This document shows positions 17,820 to 25,786 of a DNA stretch of 35,864 nt, in pieces (the stretch's first letter is position 1; the number at the start of each line of letters is the position of its first letter). This DNA is from BRH-c25 sp964447145 (GTDB lineage Bacteria; Bacillota; Clostridia; Lutisporales; Lutisporaceae). The position numbers and the translations under genes were made by a program. Where the stretch lies: contig CAYURW010000011.1 in NCBI GenBank assembly GCA_964447145.1, positions 1 to 35,864 of the forward strand, in the 5' to 3' direction. The notes beneath the pieces are model-generated. The model was given only the letters and a program-made list of their open reading frames with translations, did no database searches and was not told the origin of the DNA.

Positions 17820-17963
17820 TTTATATCCCCCCGGATATAAAGAAGGCTTCCTTAATTGCTTCTGCAAATAGGGAAGCCGTAAACGCAATTTTCGGGAGCC
17901 ATTGGCCGTAAGGTCATGCTCCCAAGTGTTTAAGAAAACAAATGCTTATTTGTTTTCTTTTTT
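17820..17963. other. Block of consecutive hairpins between walR and fmdB, possible structured RNA
   Basis: This 144-base part of the 384-base gene-free stretch between walR and fmdB folds into four local structures. These are TTTATATCC-cccc-GGATATAAA (17820-17841); GGCTTCC...GGAAGCC (17845-17878) with an inner TTGC-ttct-GCAA; GGGAGC...GCTCCC (17894-17923) with an inner TGGCC capped by a GTAA (GNRA) tetraloop; and AAGAAAACAAAT-gctt-ATTTGTTTTCTT (17932-17959). The last is followed on the + strand by a run of T residues, like an intrinsic terminator. AATTGC in the second loop can alternatively pair with GCAATT (17885-17890). If + strand, this would be a small RNA ending against fmdB. If - strand, it would be the fmdB terminator plus leader structures. 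It matches no riboswitch class I can recall. Confidence 0.4.
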
Positions 17964-18169
17964 TATCTGCAGCCGCTGCACCCTCCGCAGCTCCCGCTGC
18001 TGCAGCCGCCGCCCTTTGAGGAACCCGTCCTGTTGCATTTTCCTTCAAAGACCTGTTTTATGTCCTTGCTCCCGCACTTGGGGCATTTAACGCTGTCCCT
18101 ATCTGAAATTTTCACTATCTCCTCGAATTTCTCCCCGCATTTTTCACACTCAAAATCAAGCAGTGCCAT
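17963..18169 (-). CDS. FmdB-family zinc ribbon protein with Cys/Gly-rich tail
   Basis: A 68-residue protein. Residues 1-45 are an FmdB/CxxC_CxxC_SSSS zinc ribbon: aromatic start (LLDFECEKCGEKFEEIV), knuckles CEKC and CPKC, then VFEGKC. The tail is almost only Gly, Ser and Cys (GGGCSSGSCGGCSGC) and could bind further metal. The family was named from formamidase operons but its function is mostly unknown. ATG 18169 is chosen because AAGGAGGG lies about 7 bases upstream; an in-frame upstream start at 18220 would add 17 residues not seen in the family. It is a single gene, divergent from the S8 protease gene. A hairpin follows its stop directly. Confidence 0.85.
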   Translation of the reverse strand: MALLDFECEKCGEKFEEIVKISDRDSVKCPKCGSKDIKQVFEGKCNRTGSSKGGGCSSGSCGGCSGCR

Positions 18170-18377
18170 ATATTTCCCTCCTTTTATGCAATTTGTATAT
18201 GTATGCCGGCAAACAGGCATTATGTGATAGCCCGCAGTCTTTGGCGCAATCTGTGAATCTGTATATCAATGAAATACTCTACAAGTAAATATATATATCA
18301 TTCACCAATCTTTTTCAATAGCATATTATGAAATAGGGTTTTTGCACTGACAGTATTTTCCCCGATGGGAGGCTGCT

Positions 18378-19586
18378 ATGAAATTATTGGATCTGCATTT
18401 TAGAAAAATTGACCCAGAGATAAAAAGGTTTATTTCTATTGAAAAAGTCAAACTCTTACCCGCAATAATAACCTTCAAAAAACCTCTTGAAGCAAATACC
18501 GAATCCCTCCTTAAGCGGAAGGGCTTCAAAATAAAGTACCATCTTCCCTTTATAAATGGGGTCACCGGCAAAACAGCAGTCAGCAGCTTTGACTCCATCA
18601 GCAGTCTTCCCGGAATCAGAAAAATATATTTTGACGGTTCCGCAAGCCTGATGGGAAAAGCTAATATTTATGATAAAAAACCAAGGCCGGCAGCATCTCC
18701 CTTCCAAACCGGGGGCAGAGGTATTGCCGCAGCCTTTATCGACTCCGGCGTATATCCTCATCCGGATCTAATAAAGCCTCGAAACAGAATCATAGGCTTT
18801 AGAGATTTTATAAATGAAATCAATGAGCCCTACGACGATAATGGCCACGGTACGGCATGCATAGGGGCTGCCTTCGGGGCCTCGGCAGATGGCAAATTCA
18901 AATCAATTGCATACGATTGCGACATTGTTTGCGCAAAAGCCTTCAATGCCCTGGGAATTGGGCTCTTCTCCGATATACTGGCAGCAATGCAATGGATATA
19001 CGGCATAAAAGAAAAACACAATATAAGGGTAATTGTGCTGCCCTTCGGTACCTGCAGCATCAGCCGGCATTTTGACGTCCTGTGCACCGCTACGGAGAGC
19101 CTGTGGAAAAACGGGCTGTTTGTCTGTACCTGCAGCGGGAATCTTGGCCCAAATGAGGCCAGTATGACCTCCCCCGGCATATGCAGTTCTTCTTTTACTG
19201 CCGGAGCCTGTGCCGCTCCCGACTCCTCATCAAAGGTAGCGGGGTTCAGCGGCAGGGGTCCCGTCGGAAGCAAGCCGGAAAAACCTGACGCAGTAATGCC
19301 GGGCTGCGGAATCACCTCTCTTAATTCAAATACCAGTTTTATACCCGCAGGCCAGTATTCTTACCATAGAAATGCACCGGATCTGCTCTATGCAAAAACA
19401 AGCGGAACATCAGTAGCCGCATCCATGGCCGCAGCGGCTGCAATACTTCTATGCCAAAAAAAGCCCGGCCTTAGGCCGGAGGATATAAAAGGAGTGCTCA
19501 AAAAGCTGTGCGTTTCCATAAATGAGCTAAAAACCGCCCAAGGGGCCGGTATGATAGATATAAAAAAGATTGAGGAATTGGAATGA
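18378..19586 (+). CDS. S8 (subtilisin-like) serine peptidase without signal peptide
   Basis: A 402-residue subtilase with a full triad: Asp122 (FIDSGV), His157 (DNGHGTACIGAA) and Ser345 (TSGTSVAAS), plus the oxyanion Asn255 (SGNLGP). Residues about 25-95 resemble an I9-type propeptide that would be cleaved on maturation. There is no hydrophobic signal sequence, so the enzyme is predicted to stay in the cell or the forespore like intracellular subtilisins, unless exported by another route. The catalytic-Ser motif lacks the usual Pro of GTSMATP. Start ATG 18378 follows GGGAGG. It converges with the LysM-G5-M23 gene, sharing a hairpin at 19565-19599. Confidence 0.92.
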   Translation: MKLLDLHFRKIDPEIKRFISIEKVKLLPAIITFKKPLEANTESLLKRKGFKIKYHLPFINGVTGKTAVSSFDSISSLPGIRKIYFDGSASLMGKANIYDKKPRPAASPFQTGGRGIAAAFIDSGVYPHPDLIKPRNRIIGFRDFINEINEPYDDNGHGTACIGAAFGASADGKFKSIAYDCDIVCAKAFNALGIGLFSDILAAMQWIYGIKEKHNIRVIVLPFGTCSISRHFDVLCTATESLWKNGLFVCTCSGNLGPNEASMTSPGICSSSFTAGACAAPDSSSKVAGFSGRGPVGSKPEKPDAVMPGCGITSLNSNTSFIPAGQYSYHRNAPDLLYAKTSGTSVAASMAAAAAILLCQKKPGLRPEDIKGVLKKLCVSINELKTAQGAGMIDIKKIEELE

Positions 19587-19599
19587 TCCCTCAATCTTT
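19565..19599. terminator. Bidirectional terminator between convergent peptidase genes
   Basis: AAAGATTGAGG (19565-19575) pairs perfectly with CCTCAATCTTT (19589-19599) across 13 bases. The S8 stop codon lies in the loop, and the M23 gene ends at 19605 on the other strand. The A/T ends give short U tracts in both directions. Confidence 0.55.
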
Positions 19600-19604
19600 G
19601 AATA

Positions 19605-21089
19605 CTATTTCAAATAGCTTAACGGATTCTTAACTATGCCGTTCTTCCGGATCTCAAAATGTAAATGGGACCCGGTGCTGTTGCCTGTATTGCCTACTGC
19701 CCCTATGGTCTGCCCCTTATAAACCTTCTGCCCCACTTTCACACTGTATTTGCTAAGGTGCCCGTAGTACGATACAAAATTGGCACCGTGATCAATTTTG
19801 ATCAGCTTTCCGTAACCGCCTTCCCAACCAACACTGATCACTACTCCACCATCGGCGGCTTTCACCGGAGTGCCTATAGGCGCCGCTATGTCTATTCCCG
19901 TATGCCTTCGGCCGCCTCTCATCCCAAATCTTGATGATATGCTGCCCCTTGTGGGATATTGAAAAGTCCCTGTCCCCTTTGTCGGAGGTGGATCCTTGGT
20001 CCCCTTCAGTATTATCTGGGTTCTGGGCTCCTTAATAACCTTTTCGCTGAGAACTGTTTTTTCAGTTTCAATGCCGTTGACCTTGGTAATATCGGCGACA
20101 ACTTCCTTCTCCCCATATATCCCCTTGACCTTTATGCTGGTTTCATCCTTATAAAGGGAGCTGGTGAACTCCACCGTCTGGTCAAACTGCGCCTTTTCTA
20201 TAGCAGTGACAGTTTCTATGGTTTTGACACTAATGAGAGGTCTCGGCACAATTAAATTTATTACCTGCCCTATCTGAATCCTTTCGGAGTTGACTCCCGG
20301 ATTGGCCTTTTCCAAGTCAGCCAGGGACATATTATATTTCTTTGATATGGACCAGAAGCTTTCGCCGGATACTATTTTGTGGGTCTTTATCTCATTTGTC
20401 CCTTTTATTATAAAGTCGATAATTTCTCCTTTTTCGGCTATTTCTGAAATATCGACAAACTCATCTCTAAGCTCAACTTTCTCATCAAATCCTATTTCCT
20501 TAAACTTCGATCTGTCCGCCTTTCCCAGGCTCTTATCCTGTATTTCTTTCAAAAGGTCCTGGGCCTGGTCCTTTGTTTTAAGGACCGCAATGATATTGTT
20601 GTCCGCATATATGCTGCAGGCCTGAACCCGAAATACAAGATTACTGCTCAGCACCTCAATAAGTTCATCGTCCTTCACTATTTCCTTACTTGATGCCCTT
20701 GACTTTTCAAAGGTCACTTCACTGGTAAAGCTGATCTCGGACTGAACATCCTCCTGATATTTGTCCTTCAAAGCCTTTATTGCGGTCTCGACCATCTTTT
20801 GATTCTTTACCTTACAAATTTCCTTGCCATTGACATTAACTGAATATGCCCTTCCGGAAAAGAACAGCACAAGAGCTGCCAAAGCAACCACTACGATTAA
20901 AATGCAGGATATACCGAATCTCCTCTTGTCCACGATACGCCTGGAAAATACATATTTGTCCGATGAACCGGCGCCAAGGCCGGTGATTTTTTTGATGCCT
21001 CTCCTGATGGATTTGCCCAGATATGTACACGCATTGGAAACTGCCTTGCTGCATTGGGCTGCAATTTCCTTCAGCTTGCCTGACTCCAT
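19605..21089 (-). CDS. Membrane-anchored LysM-G5-M23 peptidoglycan endopeptidase
   Basis: A 494-residue wall hydrolase. A cytoplasmic head of about 59 residues precedes one membrane helix (60-79), then a linker (85-230) with YabE/DUF348-like flavour, a LysM domain (236-281, HKIVSGESFWSISKKYNMS), a G5 domain (about 285-363) and a lysostaphin-type M23 domain (380-494). Zinc and catalytic residues are visible: His396 and Asp400 (RHTGID), His444 (YYGHLS), and His475/His477 (SHLHFE). The set is complete, so it is predicted to be active, cutting peptide cross-links in peptidoglycan. LysM and G5 would hold it on glycan. Such enzymes are common WalR targets, but no WalR box was verified here. Confidence 0.95.
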   Translation of the reverse strand: MESGKLKEIAAQCSKAVSNACTYLGKSIRRGIKKITGLGAGSSDKYVFSRRIVDKRRFGISCILIVVVALAALVLFFSGRAYSVNVNGKEICKVKNQKMVETAIKALKDKYQEDVQSEISFTSEVTFEKSRASSKEIVKDDELIEVLSSNLVFRVQACSIYADNNIIAVLKTKDQAQDLLKEIQDKSLGKADRSKFKEIGFDEKVELRDEFVDISEIAEKGEIIDFIIKGTNEIKTHKIVSGESFWSISKKYNMSLADLEKANPGVNSERIQIGQVINLIVPRPLISVKTIETVTAIEKAQFDQTVEFTSSLYKDETSIKVKGIYGEKEVVADITKVNGIETEKTVLSEKVIKEPRTQIILKGTKDPPPTKGTGTFQYPTRGSISSRFGMRGGRRHTGIDIAAPIGTPVKAADGGVVISVGWEGGYGKLIKIDHGANFVSYYGHLSKYSVKVGQKVYKGQTIGAVGNTGNSTGSHLHFEIRKNGIVKNPLSYLK

Positions 21090-21406
21090 TAATTCGCCTC
21101 CTCCGGAAGAGATTACTATATCTAGTTATTTGCAATAATACTATTTTACAACAAAAGTGTATAATATTCAAATTATTATGTACACAAACAAATTTTGACA
21201 ATGAGAATTATCTCCTATGTGTACTATACATTTTGTCATTGAGATTTTACTTAAGTATCCACAAGCAAATTTTGTCAAATGGAATAATATATCATTTCTT
21301 ATAATATTCAAAGTTTCAAAAGATATACCTCTGTCTGATATTAAAAATGTCAAATGTGGTATAATTATGATATCATATACCTATCATATTCGGAAGGTGC
21401 ATTGCT
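21090..21406. other. Divergent intergenic region with repeated CAAATTTTGWCAA motif
   Basis: No gene is visible in this AT-rich stretch between the M23 peptidase and DnaD-domain genes. CAAATTTTGACAAT (21189-21202) and CAAATTTTGTCAAAT (21266-21280) are near copies. Shorter relatives are ACATTTTGTCATT (21228-21240) and AAAATGTCAAATG (about 21344-21356). Because TTTGACAA and TTGTCAAA are mutual complements, they supply -35-like TTGACA/TTGTCA boxes on both strands. Regulator binding is possible but not shown. Confidence 0.45.
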
Positions 21407-22453
21407 ATGAATTTATTCAGAATAAGATCTAACAATGAAGACCTGGGCCAAACCCTGGTGGAGAATCTTTTTATCAGCCATTACATGCCCTTTGCCCCGG
21501 CGGACCATGTCAAGGTATACCTCCTGGGGCTTAAATATGCCCAAAGCCATATGAACAATATGCTTTCCGGTGAAACTATAGCAAAAACCCTCGGGATCTC
21601 CTGCGATGGAGTTAATGACGCATGGAAGTACTGGTCCGAGCAGGGAATAATGAAACTATACCCCTATTCCCATGACCGAATAGAAGAAGGCCTGACGGTG
21701 GAATACCTGAGTATAAAGGAAGTAATGCTTAATATAAGGGGAGAGGAGGAAAACATAGGCAAGTACAGCCCCGAGCGCATAATATCAGCCAGGGGAAACC
21801 AAATCATAAGAGCTATGTTCGACTCATTCCGAAGACTTTTTGGAAGGGAGCTGTCACCCAACGAGCTTTTTGTTTTTCTTGACTGGATGGATGACTATAA
21901 CTTCCCCCCCGAGGTCATATCGTTTCTTGTGGAGGATTGCGTATCAAGGAATAAGAGAGACATGCCGTACCTCAAGCAGGTTGCAAAAATCTGGTTTGAT
22001 GCCGGGATCGATTCAAGGGAAAAAGCGGATCAATATATGCTGGAGCACAAAGAAAAATGGCAGAAGTATAAGAAGGTGCTGAAATTCCTGAGGATAGGAA
22101 GACAACCCACCTCAGCGGAGGAAAAGCTGCTGTACAAGTGGTTCTATACCTTTGGATACAATGAAGATACAATACTCAAAGCCTGCGAACGTACCTCCGG
22201 CACCCTAAAGCCTTCCTTCGACTATATTGACAGAATATTGTCCGAATGGCACGAAAAAGGCCTTTCCACCCTGCCGGAAGTTGAGGCCTACCTGGCCAAA
22301 AGCTCCGGGAATGCCGGCAGAGACACGTATGGAGGAAAAAAGGCCTCCGGTTATCAGAAGCCTACATTCAACAACTTTGCCAACCGCAAATACGATACCA
22401 AGACCTTAAAAGAAAATCTTATAAAAAAAGGGCGGGGTGAATTGATTGAGTAA
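21407..22453 (+). CDS. DnaD-domain replication initiation protein
   Basis: A 348-residue protein with an N-terminal winged-helix-like part (about 45-95, LSGETIAKTLGISCDGVNDAWKYWSEQGI) and two DnaD/DnaB_2-type helical domains (about 135-205 and 225-300). The second ends with the YIDRILSEWHEKGL motif, close to the YxxxILxxW signature for DNA binding. DnaD/DnaB proteins remodel origin DNA and help load the replicative helicase at oriC and restart sites. It overlaps by 8 bases the gene for a DnaC-type helicase loader, which supports that role. Start ATG 21407, with a GGAAGGTG-like ribosome site. Confidence 0.9.
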   Translation: MNLFRIRSNNEDLGQTLVENLFISHYMPFAPADHVKVYLLGLKYAQSHMNNMLSGETIAKTLGISCDGVNDAWKYWSEQGIMKLYPYSHDRIEEGLTVEYLSIKEVMLNIRGEEENIGKYSPERIISARGNQIIRAMFDSFRRLFGRELSPNELFVFLDWMDDYNFPPEVISFLVEDCVSRNKRDMPYLKQVAKIWFDAGIDSREKADQYMLEHKEKWQKYKKVLKFLRIGRQPTSAEEKLLYKWFYTFGYNEDTILKACERTSGTLKPSFDYIDRILSEWHEKGLSTLPEVEAYLAKSSGNAGRDTYGGKKASGYQKPTFNNFANRKYDTKTLKENLIKKGRGELIE

Positions 22454-23426
22454 GGCCTACAATATAGCAAAGGAATATGAGGAGATACAGGAAAGAACCA
22501 AACGCGAGCTGGAATCCCGCAAAAACCTGCTGTACTCAAAAATTCCGAGGCTCCTGTACATAGATGAAGAATCAGTGAAGCTGGGAATAGAAATAACAAA
22601 AATAATACTCAACAAGCCGGAAAACAGTGAGGAGCTGATCAAAAAGCTGCAGGACAGGCAAATTGATCTCAGAATCGAGAAAGCGGAGCTCCTTACTGCA
22701 AACAACTATTCCAAGGACTACCTGAATCCGAAGTACCAGTGCAGGCTCTGCAAGGACACGGGGCTTGCAGGGGATAAAAAATGCCGCTGCTACATACAAA
22801 AAGAGATAAACCATCTCTATGCACAGTCAAACCTGGGAGAACTACTGGAGAAGGAGAACTTTAAGAAATTCAAATGGGACTATTATTCCGATGAAATGAT
22901 CAACGGAAATATATCTCCCAGAAAAAATATGAAGCTGATCTATGACAAATGCATAAGCTATGTCAAAAATTTTGAGGATCATAATATAAATATGCTGTTC
23001 ATAGGAAAGCCCGGACTGGGCAAAACATTCCTCTGCAGCTCCATAGCCAGAGAGCTTATGGATAAGGGCAGAAGCGTAATATACAAAACCGCTTCCGACC
23101 TTATAGATATTGTAAGAAAGTACAAGTTTGATTTTGAAAAGGAAGCGGCCGGGGAACAGCATCTTGACGAAATATACGGCTGCGACCTCCTTATAATAGA
23201 CGATCTGGGCACCGAGCTATCCACGCAGTTTTCCAACCTGGTGCTGTACAGCATATTGAACAAAAGAATACAAGGCAGCAAAAAAATGATAATATCCACG
23301 AATCTTGACATAGACGAATTCACAAAAATATACTCCGACAGAATAACCTCAAGGATATTCGGCTGCTTTGACACCCTTGAATTCCTGGGGGAGGATATAA
23401 GGCTCAAAATGCACGGGCTTATATGA
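22446..23426 (+). CDS. DnaC/DnaI-type helicase loader ATPase
   Basis: A 326-residue AAA+ protein. The N-terminal part (1-95) is helical. A Cys cluster (C99, C102, C113, C115: CRLCKDTG...KKCRC) probably binds zinc. The ATPase core has Walker A GKPGLGKT (187-194), Walker B LLIIDD (248-253), sensor-1 STN (284-286) and an arginine-finger region SDRITSRI (297-304). It is expected to escort the replicative helicase onto DNA. The start is TTG 22446, with GGGGTGA 5 bases upstream, inside the last codons of the DnaD-domain gene, so the two products are made together. It could also be named dnaI. IstB-like transposition ATPases share the fold, but the context favours replication. Confidence 0.92.
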   Translation: MSKAYNIAKEYEEIQERTKRELESRKNLLYSKIPRLLYIDEESVKLGIEITKIILNKPENSEELIKKLQDRQIDLRIEKAELLTANNYSKDYLNPKYQCRLCKDTGLAGDKKCRCYIQKEINHLYAQSNLGELLEKENFKKFKWDYYSDEMINGNISPRKNMKLIYDKCISYVKNFEDHNINMLFIGKPGLGKTFLCSSIARELMDKGRSVIYKTASDLIDIVRKYKFDFEKEAAGEQHLDEIYGCDLLIIDDLGTELSTQFSNLVLYSILNKRIQGSKKMIISTNLDIDEFTKIYSDRITSRIFGCFDTLEFLGEDIRLKMHGLI

Positions 23427-23453
23427 GGAAAGCAGGAAGCAGCGGGAAGGGGA

Positions 23454-23510
23454 AGCAGCGGGGACGGTTCTTTTTGCTTTTTCAAAGCAAAAAGAACCGT
23501 CCCCGCTGCT
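23454..23510. repeat. REP-like element, perfect 27-bp inverted repeat
   Basis: Bases 23454-23480 are the exact reverse complement of 23484-23510, separated by TTC. The core is GGGACGGTTCTTTTTGCTTT. Imperfect GCTGCTTCC-type units flank both arms (23431-23535). Single arms of the same unit occur at 25787 and 25911. The element lies between the convergent dnaC and aldo/keto reductase genes, where the hairpin may also stop transcription. Confidence 0.9.
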
Positions 23511-23542
23511 CCCGCTGCTTGTCCCCGCTGCTTCCAAGGGTT

Positions 23543-24493
23543 TTACACAACTCTTATACAAAACTGAGGACACGCCGCCACACAATATCCGCACTGTATG
23601 CATTTTGAAGGGTCAACCCTGGACTTTCCAGTGTCGTCAAAATATATGGCGCCGCTGTGGCAAACCTCTATGCAGTTTCCGCAGCTTACGCACATGCTCT
23701 GGAGCACTCTCACATTTTTCTTGTTCCTTGTTTTTATTATACCCTCAAGATCTCTTTCACCATTGAAATATTTAACATTATAAATGACCTCTTCCCGGCT
23801 TACCATCCCCAATGCTATTGAGTATTTGCCCCCAAAGCTCATGGCATAGTCCAGGCTGCTGTCAAATTCGTCTATCATTGTCCCCCCGCCTATAACCTTC
23901 ATCAGATATATACCTTTTCCCTTTTCGCTGCACAGGGCTATGGCCTTTTCCATATCTTCGACGGTTCCCTCAAGTATTCCGCGCCCGACCTTATTGATAA
24001 GGGGGAAAACCACATCGATGTCTTCCCTGCAGGCTGCCGCTTCAACAGTTTTTACATTATGGGTGGAAATGCCCACAGCCTTTATAATGCCCTTTTTCTT
24101 GTAATCCAGCAGGCATTGCAGAGCATCCTTCCTCCGCTCAAACACATCCTGCTGCACCCTCGCCGCATGGAGATGAAAAATGTCTATATGATCTATACCC
24201 ATGGCCTCTATTGCCTCCAATACAGCCTTCTCCATACCCTCATAGCTGTCCGCCGTGGATTTTGTGGCAATTATCGGCCTGACCCTTGTCTTTCCCAGGG
24301 CATTCTTAATGTGAGGGTAAGTGCGGTATCCCTGAGCCGTGTCAATAAAATTGATACCGTTGTCCAACCCGTAAGCAATAAAATCGCCGGCCTCCTCAAC
24401 AGGAACGTCCTTCTGCAGAGGCCCCAGGGGCAATGCTCCAAAGCAGAGCCTTGATACCTCTATACCTGTATTTCCCAACAACACCTTCTCCAA
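23543..24493 (-). CDS. Aldo/keto reductase with C-terminal 2x[4Fe-4S] ferredoxin domain
   Basis: A 316-residue protein. The aldo/keto reductase barrel (1-250) keeps the catalytic set Asp51, Tyr56 (DTAQGY), Lys78 (ATKS) and a His in FHLHA (109). The last 50 residues carry two ferredoxin-type motifs, CVSCGNCIEVC and CIQCGYCVAACP, for two 4Fe-4S clusters. Such fusions are frequent in anaerobes and are thought to couple carbonyl reduction or oxidation to ferredoxin-type electron carriers. The substrate is unknown. Start TTG 24493, with AAGGAGG about 9 bases upstream. It converges on dnaC across the REP-like hairpin. Confidence 0.93.
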   Translation of the reverse strand: MEKVLLGNTGIEVSRLCFGALPLGPLQKDVPVEEAGDFIAYGLDNGINFIDTAQGYRTYPHIKNALGKTRVRPIIATKSTADSYEGMEKAVLEAIEAMGIDHIDIFHLHAARVQQDVFERRKDALQCLLDYKKKGIIKAVGISTHNVKTVEAAACREDIDVVFPLINKVGRGILEGTVEDMEKAIALCSEKGKGIYLMKVIGGGTMIDEFDSSLDYAMSFGGKYSIALGMVSREEVIYNVKYFNGERDLEGIIKTRNKKNVRVLQSMCVSCGNCIEVCHSGAIYFDDTGKSRVDPSKCIQCGYCVAACPQFCIRVV

Positions 24494-24593
24494 AATACCT
24501 GCCTCCTTAATTGTGTTGAATATTTGCCTTTGATCTGTGGAATAAGCCTAAATGCTGTGGATGCTATTTATATTAGCTGCATAATGGTGTTTT

Positions 24594-24713
24594 CTATATA
24601 TCTAGAAATGCCAATATTACAAGGCCGATTAATGATGCAACAGCCATAACAATGAACATCATTCCTAAATCCCGTACAAATTTGGTAAATAATGTTTTAT
24701 CACCATATCTCAT
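24594..24713 (-). CDS. Possible 39-residue single-span membrane protein
   Basis: An ATG at 24713 opens a 39-codon frame ending at TAG 24594. The peptide has a basic N-terminus (MRYGDKTLFTKFVRDLG) followed by one hydrophobic span (MMFIVMAVASLIGLVILAFL) and DI. An AAGGGGA ribosome site lies 9 bases upstream, and a near-consensus promoter lies at 24735-24764. It is too short for routine gene calling. The charged-then-hydrophobic layout fits a small membrane protein, but no homologue is known to me. Confidence 0.5.
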   Translation of the reverse strand: MRYGDKTLFTKFVRDLGMMFIVMAVASLIGLVILAFLDI

Positions 24714-24734
24714 AATAATCGTCCCCTTACTATT

Positions 24735-24764
24735 ACTATACAACAATGTCTCAAAAAACGTCAA
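24735..24764 (-). promoter_or_regulatory. Promoter upstream of the 39-residue ORF
   Basis: On the - strand TTGACG (24764-24759), 18 bases, then TATAGT (24740-24735) are each one or two bases from consensus. Transcription would begin near 24728, right at the ribosome site, leaving an unusually short leader. Confidence 0.5.
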
Positions 24765-25121
24765 ATTGTAAGGTATTTGTGTCCTAAAGCAATTTTATGC
24801 TAAAGTATTTGTATATTTGTATATATGAAGGATATGGCGGCAAAAGATTTAAGTATATGGCAAAGGTGATATAATGGTGTACAAGGGGCATGTGATGCAT
24901 TATGTAAATGTTATAACAGCAATTAAATCCCTCTGGGAATTGAAACAAACTCATCGCACCTTTTTAAGTCTACTGATTTCTGTCAATTGAGTTTGTAATG
25001 GCAAGTTTTATGCCGATTAACAAAACACTTGTAAATACTGCAAAAATGTAGTTTAATATGCCTATTAGGGGGCAGATTTACTATCCTTGAAGAAGTTTAT
25101 CGTATCGGGAGGAAACGGCCA
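24765..25121. other. Gene-poor AT-rich stretch upstream of the Fic-fold gene
   Basis: No convincing gene is seen in about 350 bases. It holds a 9-bp inverted repeat ACAAACTCA (24945-24953) / TGAGTTTGT (24988-24996) with a 34-base gap. It also holds a segment at 24919-24946 ending in GGGAATTGAAAC, which resembles the 3' half of a type I-B CRISPR repeat but occurs once. A 38-codon frame (24874-24990) overlaps both and is doubtful. The ribosome site of the Fic-fold gene (GGGAGG) lies at 25108-25113. Confidence 0.4.
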
Positions 25122-25784
25122 ATGAGAGATATTTACGAATTAACATTGGAACAAAATATATTTCTGGCAAAAAAAGTCCTTGTAAACAGCATATATAACA
25201 GTGCAAGACTTGAGGGTTGCAATATTACATTCCCCGATACGCAAACCATACTTGACGGGGTCAGTGTAGCCGGATTAAGAATACAGGATGTAGAGGTTGT
25301 GCTTAATCTTAGGGATGCCTGGAGATTTGTATTGTCAAATATTGAAAAACCCTTGGAAATTGATTATTTGAGCAAAGTGAATTATTATGTCGCAAGAAAC
25401 CAAAGCCTGGATTGGGGAGTGTTGCGATATGGCGAGGTTGGGATTACAGGGACAGAATACAAGCCGCCTATTCCACAAAGGGCTGAGGTGATACATGCAT
25501 TAAATGATATTATTCAGGAGAATATTGGAATAACTGAAAGGGCAATAAAGCTGTTTCTGTGGGCTTGCCGCAGTCAATTGTTTTGGGATGGCAATAAGAG
25601 AACAAGCCTTTTAGCAGCTAATAAGCTTTTAATAAGCGAAGGCAGAGGTATACTGATGATTGCCGAAAAACAGCTGGCTCAGTTCAACAGACTTCTTACT
25701 GAGTTTTACGACAGTGGTTGCTATGATAGAATTGGCACGTTTCTTTATGATAGCTGCATATACGGAATGACAATTGACAAGTAA
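25122..25784 (+). CDS. Fic-fold protein lacking the catalytic histidine
   Basis: A 220-residue Fic/DOC-fold protein. The N-terminal helix carries SARLEG (27-32), matching the [S/T]xxxE[G/N] autoinhibitory motif of class II Fic enzymes. The active-site loop reads SQLFWDGNKRT (151-161). The phosphate-anchor DGN and the Arg are kept, but Gln152 stands where HPFx[D/E]GN has its catalytic His. Classical AMPylation needs that His, so this protein may be inactive, have another activity, or act only in binding. Start ATG 25122 follows GGGAGG. It stands alone, with REP-like repeats and a strong terminator downstream. The tail shows no extra DNA-binding domain. Confidence 0.85.
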   Translation: MRDIYELTLEQNIFLAKKVLVNSIYNSARLEGCNITFPDTQTILDGVSVAGLRIQDVEVVLNLRDAWRFVLSNIEKPLEIDYLSKVNYYVARNQSLDWGVLRYGEVGITGTEYKPPIPQRAEVIHALNDIIQENIGITERAIKLFLWACRSQLFWDGNKRTSLLAANKLLISEGRGILMIAEKQLAQFNRLLTEFYDSGCYDRIGTFLYDSCIYGMTIDK

Positions 25785-25786
25785 CC

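Noticed and set aside
17820..17963. Cyclic-di-GMP, fluoride, SAM or other known riboswitch
   Set aside because: The hairpins do not show the conserved core bases of these classes, and neither neighbouring gene is a typical target on the + strand.
24874..24990. 38-codon frame with AAAGGTGA in front (MVYKGHVMHYVNV...)
   Set aside because: The ribosome site is fair, but the peptide has no recognisable feature and overlaps the inverted repeat and the CRISPR-like segment. It is too weak to call as a gene.
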